18,854 nt of DNA from an uncultured Synergistales bacterium. GTDB lineage: Bacteria; Synergistota; Synergistia; Synergistales; Aminobacteriaceae. The stretch covers positions 1 through 18,854 of the forward strand of contig CALFXN010000626.1 of the NCBI GenBank assembly GCA_937957815.1, in the 5' to 3' direction. Shown here piece after piece: positions 13,994 to 18,854 of this stretch. The position numbers and the translations under genes were made by a program. Within the stretch, counting starts at the first letter, position 1. The number at the start of each line of letters is the position of its first letter. The notes beneath the pieces were generated by a model. The model made no database searches, was not told the origin of the DNA, and worked only from the letters and a program-made list of their open reading frames with translations.

Positions 13994-15046
13994 ATGCGCT
14001 GTTCCGTCTCGGTCACGAAGTTCTTCCGGAATCTCCAGCCCCGTCGGCTCGAATGGGAGGCGGGGCTGAACTGTCTCACCGGTCCCAACGGCGCCGGAAA
14101 GACGAATATCATCGAGTGCCTTCACGCGCTCTCGGGCTGGGGGTGCTTCAGGACCGGCGCGTCTCCTGTCGCGTGGGACTCCGGAGAGCCCTCGGCCTAT
14201 CTCTACGGCGAATTCGGGGGGGAAGAGTCCGTGAACGTCGGACTCCGCGTCGGGGCACGGACGCTCGTCCGGTGCGACGAACGCCGTGCGAGCTGGACGA
14301 ACGTCCGCGAGCGGGTTCCGTCGCTGGCCTTCCTCGCGGGGGATCTCTCGCTCGTCGAGGGCACCCCGGGCGTCCGGCGCGCATTCCTCGACAGGCTCTG
14401 CACGCTGCTCTTCCCTCCCTACGCCTGGCGTCTTTCGGAAATGCGCCGGGCGCTGCGGCATCGGGCCGTCCTCCTGAAGCAGGGACGGAACGCTTCGCTG
14501 ACCGCGAAGGTTCTCGCGCCGCTCGCGTCGTGGATCTGGGAGAGCCGGCAGTCGTCCGTCGCGATGCTCGCTGCGGAACTCGAACGTCTTTCGGATCTTC
14601 TTCCGGCTCCGCTCGAAATGCGTCACGCGCGCGGCGGGAGCGCCGGACGCGACGCTCCTCCCGATGATTTCGCCGCGGGGCTCGAACGCTACGGGCAGCG
14701 GGAGCGGGAGGCGCGGATTCCCCTCGTCGGTCCGCATCGGGACGACCTCGTCCTGACAAATTCCGGCCGCTCCGTCCTTGCCCTGAGCCGCGGGCAGCGG
14801 CGCAGGACCGCCGTCGCGCTCATGATCGCGGCCGCGTTCGCGGTCGAGAAGACGGTCCGGCGCGCGCCGGTGCTCCTTCTCGACGAGATCGCCGCCGAAC
14901 TCGACGGGGACGGCCGGAGAAAGACCGTTGACGCGTTGCGGAAGTCGGGGTTCCAGGTTTTTGCCGCGACGGCGGAAGCTCCGGCCGAAGATTGGCCCGG
15001 AGGCGTCTGGGAAGTCGAATCCGGGAGCGTTCGCAGAATCCGGTAG
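13994..15046 (+). CDS. recF: DNA replication and repair protein RecF
   Basis: A 350-residue SMC-like ATPase that, with RecO and RecR, loads RecA at gaps. Walker A GPNGAGKTN lies at 30-38. The family-specific VGPHRDDL is at about 245-252, the signature LSRGQRRR at 264-271 and Walker B with the D-loop VLLLDEIAAELD at 293-304. The length is normal. GGAG inside the last dnaN codons (13983-13986), about 7 bases before the ATG, serves as ribosome site, consistent with translational coupling. The region around 210-222 (HARGGSAGRDAPP) is Gly/Arg-rich and less conserved. The conserved position between dnaN and mnmG near the origin supports the call. Confidence 0.95.
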   Translation: MRCSVSVTKFFRNLQPRRLEWEAGLNCLTGPNGAGKTNIIECLHALSGWGCFRTGASPVAWDSGEPSAYLYGEFGGEESVNVGLRVGARTLVRCDERRASWTNVRERVPSLAFLAGDLSLVEGTPGVRRAFLDRLCTLLFPPYAWRLSEMRRALRHRAVLLKQGRNASLTAKVLAPLASWIWESRQSSVAMLAAELERLSDLLPAPLEMRHARGGSAGRDAPPDDFAAGLERYGQREREARIPLVGPHRDDLVLTNSGRSVLALSRGQRRRTAVALMIAAAFAVEKTVRRAPVLLLDEIAAELDGDGRRKTVDALRKSGFQVFAATAEAPAEDWPGGVWEVESGSVRRIR

Positions 15047-15126
15047 GTTCCTGAGGAAAAACGCGTTGCCCCGGCGGGGATACTATTTCGGGAATTCATC
15101 CGGAAAGTGGAAGGAAGAGGACATCA

Positions 15127-17031
15127 ATGGGAACGACATACGACGTCATCGTGATCGGCGCGGGGCACGCGGGATGCGAGGCCGCCCTCGCGTCCGCCCG
15201 CATGGGGGTTCGGACCCTCATGCTCAACCTGTATCTCGACAACACGGCGCTGATGCCGTGCAACCCGTCGATCGGGGGCCCCGCGAAGGGGCACCTCGTC
15301 CGGGAGGGAAGCGCGCTCGGCGGCGAACAGGCGCGCGCGGCGGACGCGTCGACGATGCTCGTCCGCTGGCTCAACACGTCGAAGGGCCCGGCGGTCCGGG
15401 CGCTCCGGGCACAGTGCGATCTCCACGACTACCGAGACCACTACGTGAAGGTGTTGCAGACGACGCCGAACCTCGACGTCCATCAGGATACCGTCACCGA
15501 CATCGTCGTCGAAGAGGGGAGGGTCAGAGGGGTCCGGACGCTCTACGGACTCGCGTACGAGGCGAAGGCGATCGTCGTCACGACGGGAACGTACCTCAGG
15601 AGCCTCGTCCACGTCGGATTCACCTCCTTCCGCTCGGGGCCGATGGGCCAGAACTCGTCGACGGAACTCTCGAACTCGCTCGAAGATGCGGGCGTCAGAC
15701 TCGAGCGCATCCGGACGGACACGACGCCGCGGCTTCACCTCGACACGATCGATTCGTCGTCGCTCGTCGAACAGCGGAGCGACCCCGAACCGCTCTGCTT
15801 CGACCTCTGGGGCGAGGGGCGCGTCTACGACGGATACGCGTGTCTCCTGACACGGAGCACTCCCGGGACGCACGACGTCATCCACGCGAACCTCGAGCGC
15901 TCGCCGCTCTACAAGGGGAAAATGGAGGGACTCGGGCCGCGCTACTGCCCGTCGATCGAGGACAAGGTCATCCGGTTTCCCGAAAAGGGGAGCCACCCGA
16001 TATTCCTCGAACCCGTCTCGAGGCGCAACCGGGAGGTCTACGTCCAGAACTTCTCGACGAGCCTCCCGTACGACGTCCAGGTCGAGATGGTCCACACGCT
16101 CCCCGGATGCGAGCGCGCGCACATCACGCGTGCCGGGTACGCCATCGAGTACGACTACGTCCCTCCGACGCAGCTCCTCGCGTCGCTCGAGACGAAAGCC
16201 GTGAAGGGGCTCTTCTGCGCCGGGCAGATCAACGGAACGTCAGGGTACGAGGAGGCCGGGGCCCAGGGACTCATGGGCGGGATCAACGCGGCGCTTTCTG
16301 TACGCGGCGAGGAACCGCTCGTCCTGCGGCGCGACGAGGCTTATACCGGCGTTCTCATCGACGACCTCGTCACGAAGGGGACGAACGAGCCCTACCGGAT
16401 GCTCACGAGCCGATGCGAACACCGGCTCCTGCTGCGGCACGACAACGCCGACCGGCGCCTCGCGCCCATAGGACGCAGGCTCGGCCTGATCGGCGACGAC
16501 CGCTGGAACGCGCTCCTGCGGCGGTGGGAACGGCGCGACCGGGAGGCGGAGAGATTGCGGAGCGTGAAGCTGGCGGCATCGGACGCGCTCAACGAGCGGC
16601 TTCGGGAGGCCGGAACCGCTCCGGTCGCCGAGTCGGTCACGGCCGCCGAACTCCTGAAGCGCCCCGAGGTGACGTACGCGCTCGTCGCGGCCTTTATTCC
16701 GCCCGAATCGCCGCTCGACGGAGAGGACATCCGCTGCGTCGAGACGGAGATCAAGTACGCGGGCTACATCGGGCGGCAGGAGCGCGCGGCCGCGCAGCTC
16801 TCGCGGATGGACCACGCGAAGATTCCGGACGACTTCGACTATGCGTCCGTCCCCGGTCTTCTCGCCGAGAGCCGCCAGAAGCTCGAGCGAGTGCGTCCGA
16901 TGACGCTCGGGCAGGCCGGAAGGATCTCGGGCGTCACGCCCGCGGACATCCAGCTGCTGTCGATCGTCCTCGAGACGCGGCGGCGGGAAACGCACGGGAA
17001 GAACCCTGAAACGAACGAATCCCGGAAGTGA
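15127..17031 (+). CDS. mnmG: tRNA uridine-5-carboxymethylaminomethyl modification enzyme MnmG (GidA)
   Basis: A 634-residue FAD protein that, with MnmE, modifies U34 of several tRNAs. The FAD motif VIVIGAGHAGCEAA is at 7-20. Also present are PCNPSIGGPAKGHLV and RYCPSIEDKV, which carry the two conserved Cys (E. coli Cys47 and Cys277), NTSKGPAVRALRAQ, AGYAIEYDYV, AGQINGTSGYEEAGAQGL and the MnmE/tRNA-binding C-terminal helical part. Several family positions deviate: RTDTTPR where KTGTP(P/A)R is usual, GSALGG for the usual (I/V)DALGG, LMGG for L(L/M)AG, and TSRCEHR for TSRAEYR. GGAAGAGGA lies about 6 bases before the ATG. It is 80 bases after recF with no clear promoter and ends at a strong terminator. 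No rsmG, parA or parB follows. Confidence 0.96.
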   Translation: MGTTYDVIVIGAGHAGCEAALASARMGVRTLMLNLYLDNTALMPCNPSIGGPAKGHLVREGSALGGEQARAADASTMLVRWLNTSKGPAVRALRAQCDLHDYRDHYVKVLQTTPNLDVHQDTVTDIVVEEGRVRGVRTLYGLAYEAKAIVVTTGTYLRSLVHVGFTSFRSGPMGQNSSTELSNSLEDAGVRLERIRTDTTPRLHLDTIDSSSLVEQRSDPEPLCFDLWGEGRVYDGYACLLTRSTPGTHDVIHANLERSPLYKGKMEGLGPRYCPSIEDKVIRFPEKGSHPIFLEPVSRRNREVYVQNFSTSLPYDVQVEMVHTLPGCERAHITRAGYAIEYDYVPPTQLLASLETKAVKGLFCAGQINGTSGYEEAGAQGLMGGINAALSVRGEEPLVLRRDEAYTGVLIDDLVTKGTNEPYRMLTSRCEHRLLLRHDNADRRLAPIGRRLGLIGDDRWNALLRRWERRDREAERLRSVKLAASDALNERLREAGTAPVAESVTAAELLKRPEVTYALVAAFIPPESPLDGEDIRCVETEIKYAGYIGRQERAAAQLSRMDHAKIPDDFDYASVPGLLAESRQKLERVRPMTLGQAGRISGVTPADIQLLSIVLETRRRETHGKNPETNESRK

Positions 17032-17036
17032 AGAAT

Positions 17037-17067
17037 AAAAAAGGCCCCCGATTCGGGGGCCTTTTTT
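17037..17067. terminator. Bidirectional Rho-independent terminator between mnmG and the ABC operon
   Basis: GGCCCCCG (17043-17050) pairs with CGGGGGCC (17054-17061) over a 3-base loop. A run of six A (17037-17042) precedes the stem and six T (17062-17067) follow it, so it has a U-tract on both strands. It serves the convergent mnmG (stop at 17031) and ABC operon (stop at 17071). Confidence 0.93.
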
Positions 17068-17070
17068 CCG

Positions 17071-18738
17071 TCAGTAGCTCGCCGGCTTGCGACTGTGCGG
17101 CATGTCTGCGCTGCCGACGCGCCCGTGGATCGCTACGGCCATCCGCCTTTCGGCCCATCGCGCGAGACGGACGAACGGAAACCCGAGGAGGAAGTAGATC
17201 GCCGCGACCATGAGCCCCGTGCCGAAGTAGTCGTAGTACGTCGTTGCGATCTGGCCGTAGGCCTTCGTGAGGTCCACCATCGTGATGACCGAGACGAGCG
17301 ACGAGTCCTTGAGCAGCGAGATGAAGTCGTTCGTCACGGGCGGGAGCGCGACGCGGACCGCCTGCGGCAGGACGACGTGCCGCAGCGCCTGCCGGCGCGT
17401 CATGCTCAGCGCCATCGCGCCCTCCATCTGATGCCTCGGGATCGCGAGCAATCCGGCCCTGTAGTTCTCCGCCTCGTAGGCCGCGTAGTTGAGCCCGAGA
17501 CCCAGAACCCCGGCGACGAACGGACTCAGGCGGACGCCGATGTTCGGCAGTCCGTAGAAGATGAAGAAGAGCTGAATCAGGACCGGCGTTCCGCGGATCA
17601 GCTCGATGTACGCGACCGCGAGCCACGACAGGGGCTTCGGGGCGAAGATCCGCACCATCGCGAGAAAGAGTCCGAGCGTTATCGCGAGCGCCATCGCGAC
17701 GACGGAGACTTCCATCGTCACGAGCGCCGCCTTCCCGAAGACGGGTAGGAAACCGACGTAGCGCTCGAGGATCTTTTCCCACGTCGGAACGGGCCTCTGG
17801 TGCTCGGTCCACTTGCGGAACATCACGGCGTCCGCTTTCTGCGGAGAGTGGTCGCGGAACATCTCCGCCATGACGGGACTCCAGAGGTTCCAGCGGTCGT
17901 AGATCTCGCGGAGCCTGCCGGAGTCGCGAAGATGGATGATCGCCCCGTTGACTTTCGCGAGGAGTTCGTCGTCTCCCTTGCGCACCGCGACGCCGTATTC
18001 CATCCGTCCGATCGGACGTCCGACGAATTCGATATTCGGGTTGAACCCGGCGTAGTACATCGCGATCGGGTCGTCGAAGAGCGCGACGTCGAGGCGTCCG
18101 TTCTCGAGATCGGTATAGGCGTTGATCTCGTCCTCGTAGGTGCGGATGTCTTTCACGCCGGCCTCTTCGAGCGTGTAGTACGCGAGCGACTGCTTGAGCG
18201 TGCCGGCGACATGCTCGCGGCAGTCCTCGAGCGTCTCGATGTCCTTCGTCCCCTTGCGGACGGCGAGCTGCATGAAGGTCCGGTAGTAGGGGATCGAGAA
18301 GTTCACGGCCTCGGCGTGTTCGGGCGTGATTTCGAGACCGTCGATCGCGACGTCGTAGAGGCCGCGGTTCAGCCCCGGGATGAGGTTGTCCCAGCCGTTC
18401 TGGACGAACACGGGCCTGCGGCCGAGGTATGCCGCTATGGCTTCCATGATCTCGACCTCGTACCCGATCAGGCGGTTCTGGTCTTTCGGATCCCAGAACA
18501 TGTAGGGTGCGCCGCCCTCCGTGTCGCCGCCCCAGCGGAGGATCGCGGCGTCCGGAGCGACGCGCTCCACGCCGGCCATTTCGTCCTCCGGTTCGGCCGA
18601 AACGACGACCGCATCGGAAGAAACCGGCGATTTCCCGCCGCCCGTCATCCCGTGCGCAAGCGTCGCCGCCGGGCAGGTCAGCGCCAGGAGACAGGACAGA
18701 AACGCCGCCGCGATGCGGCGAAGGCTTCGGTCAGTCAT
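17071..18738 (-). CDS. Polar amino-acid ABC transporter, substrate-binding/permease fusion
   Basis: A 555-residue fusion for amino-acid uptake of the HAAT/PAAT type. Residues 1-28 form a signal peptide. About 66-290 is a type-3 solute-binding domain: LIGYEVEIMEAIAAYLG, YDVAIDGLEITPEHAEAV, FSIPYY, then GTLKQSLAYYTLE and FDDPIAMYYA. About 325-535 is a HisM/GlnP-type permease with several membrane helices, IELIRGTPVLIQLFF, and the ATPase-docking EAA loop EGAMALSMTRRQALRHVVLP (439-458). The binding-pocket Asp/Arg pattern suggests a cationic or polar amino acid, but I cannot specify it. GAGGAG about 11 bases before the ATG lies in the end of the ATPase gene, whose TGA overlaps the ATG by one base. 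A Gly/Ser-rich linker (28-60) separates the signal peptide from the binding domain. Confidence 0.92.
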   Translation of the reverse strand: MTDRSLRRIAAAFLSCLLALTCPAATLAHGMTGGGKSPVSSDAVVVSAEPEDEMAGVERVAPDAAILRWGGDTEGGAPYMFWDPKDQNRLIGYEVEIMEAIAAYLGRRPVFVQNGWDNLIPGLNRGLYDVAIDGLEITPEHAEAVNFSIPYYRTFMQLAVRKGTKDIETLEDCREHVAGTLKQSLAYYTLEEAGVKDIRTYEDEINAYTDLENGRLDVALFDDPIAMYYAGFNPNIEFVGRPIGRMEYGVAVRKGDDELLAKVNGAIIHLRDSGRLREIYDRWNLWSPVMAEMFRDHSPQKADAVMFRKWTEHQRPVPTWEKILERYVGFLPVFGKAALVTMEVSVVAMALAITLGLFLAMVRIFAPKPLSWLAVAYIELIRGTPVLIQLFFIFYGLPNIGVRLSPFVAGVLGLGLNYAAYEAENYRAGLLAIPRHQMEGAMALSMTRRQALRHVVLPQAVRVALPPVTNDFISLLKDSSLVSVITMVDLTKAYGQIATTYYDYFGTGLMVAAIYFLLGFPFVRLARWAERRMAVAIHGRVGSADMPHSRKPASY

Positions 18739-18854
18739 CAGAGGTACTCCTCGGAGAAGTGCCGGAGAAACGCGCGCGTGCGCTCGTTCTTCGGCGCCGT
18801 GAACAGGACATCGCCGTCATCCTTTTCAACGATCTCCCCTCAGTCCATGAAAAT
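18738..18854 (-). pseudogene. Amino-acid ABC transporter ATP-binding subunit, C-terminal end, with in-frame TGA
   Basis: The minus frame ending at 18738 reads IFMD, stop, GEIVEKDDGDVLF, then TAPKNERTRAFLRHFSEEYL and the normal TGA. This is the expected C-terminus of a GlnQ/HisP-type ATPase (family pattern FMDxGxIVEEGxPEExF and PKxxRTRxFL). The x codon in FMDxG is TGA (18842-18840). The remaining frame is intact up to the window edge at 18854. The organism uses TGA as a stop elsewhere, so this is either a nonsense mutation or a sequence error near the edge. If the TGA is real, the ATPase loses its last 34 residues, after the nucleotide-binding motifs, and it might still be partly functional. 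It overlaps the next gene by one base. Confidence 0.7.

Noticed and set aside
14928..17009. A 693-codon plus-strand open frame over mnmG
   Set aside because: Shadow of mnmG in another frame; the conserved MnmG sequence is in the frame starting at 15127.
18840..18842. Recoding of TGA as Gly or Trp in this organism
   Set aside because: TGA ends thrC, the SH3-protein gene, dnaA and mnmG at family-typical lengths, so the standard code applies.
1..18854. CRISPR array, insertion sequence, prophage, tRNA or rRNA gene
   Set aside because: I saw no regularly spaced repeats, transposase or phage genes, or tRNA/rRNA signatures on reading through. A covariance-model scan would be needed to exclude small RNAs.

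Overview
This window comes from a GC-rich bacterial chromosome and spans the replication origin. dnaA, dnaN, recF and mnmG lie in one plus-strand block. Two clusters of DnaA boxes flank dnaA, and the second runs into an AT-rich tract with DnaA-trio repeats. TGA, TAG and TAA are all used as ordinary stops. The organism is probably an anaerobe or fermenter: it has an aldo/keto reductase with a ferredoxin-type tail and an Mrp-type ATPase with a Cys-rich tail. Several accessory proteins (the DUF6506-type protein, the small secreted 'YVSPS' protein, the LPP20-like protein) are types I associate with Synergistota and some Desulfobacterota. Synergistota is my best guess, held weakly because no rRNA gene is present.

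Left part (1-5083): the 3' end of threonine synthase (thrC) and a secreted SH3-domain protein on plus end at a strong hairpin terminator. Facing them on minus are an aldo/keto reductase with a 4Fe-4S tail and a secreted type-B carboxylesterase. A divergent intergenic region then separates the esterase from a small DUF6506-type gene, which has a near-consensus sigma-70 promoter.

Middle part (5110-10815, all minus): an unrecognised four-helix membrane protein, the Mrp/NBP35 ATPase, a small secreted protein with a perfect TATAAT box, and a likely three-gene operon (DHH/NrnB-like phosphoesterase, LPP20-like exported protein, MFS transporter) whose transcription begins at the left edge of the origin.

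Origin and right part (10842-17031, plus): box cluster 1, dnaA, box cluster 2 with the unwinding element, dnaN, recF and mnmG. Genes on each side of the origin point away from it, so they are co-directional with the two forks. A bidirectional hairpin terminator ends mnmG and the convergent minus-strand amino-acid ABC transporter operon. That operon holds a substrate-binding/permease fusion and, at the window edge, the C-terminal codons of an ATPase gene interrupted by an in-frame TGA.

I found no CRISPR array, prophage, insertion sequence, rRNA or tRNA gene, and no convincing new multi-gene system. The most informative content is the origin architecture, the interrupted ATPase reading frame and some unusual residues in MnmG.
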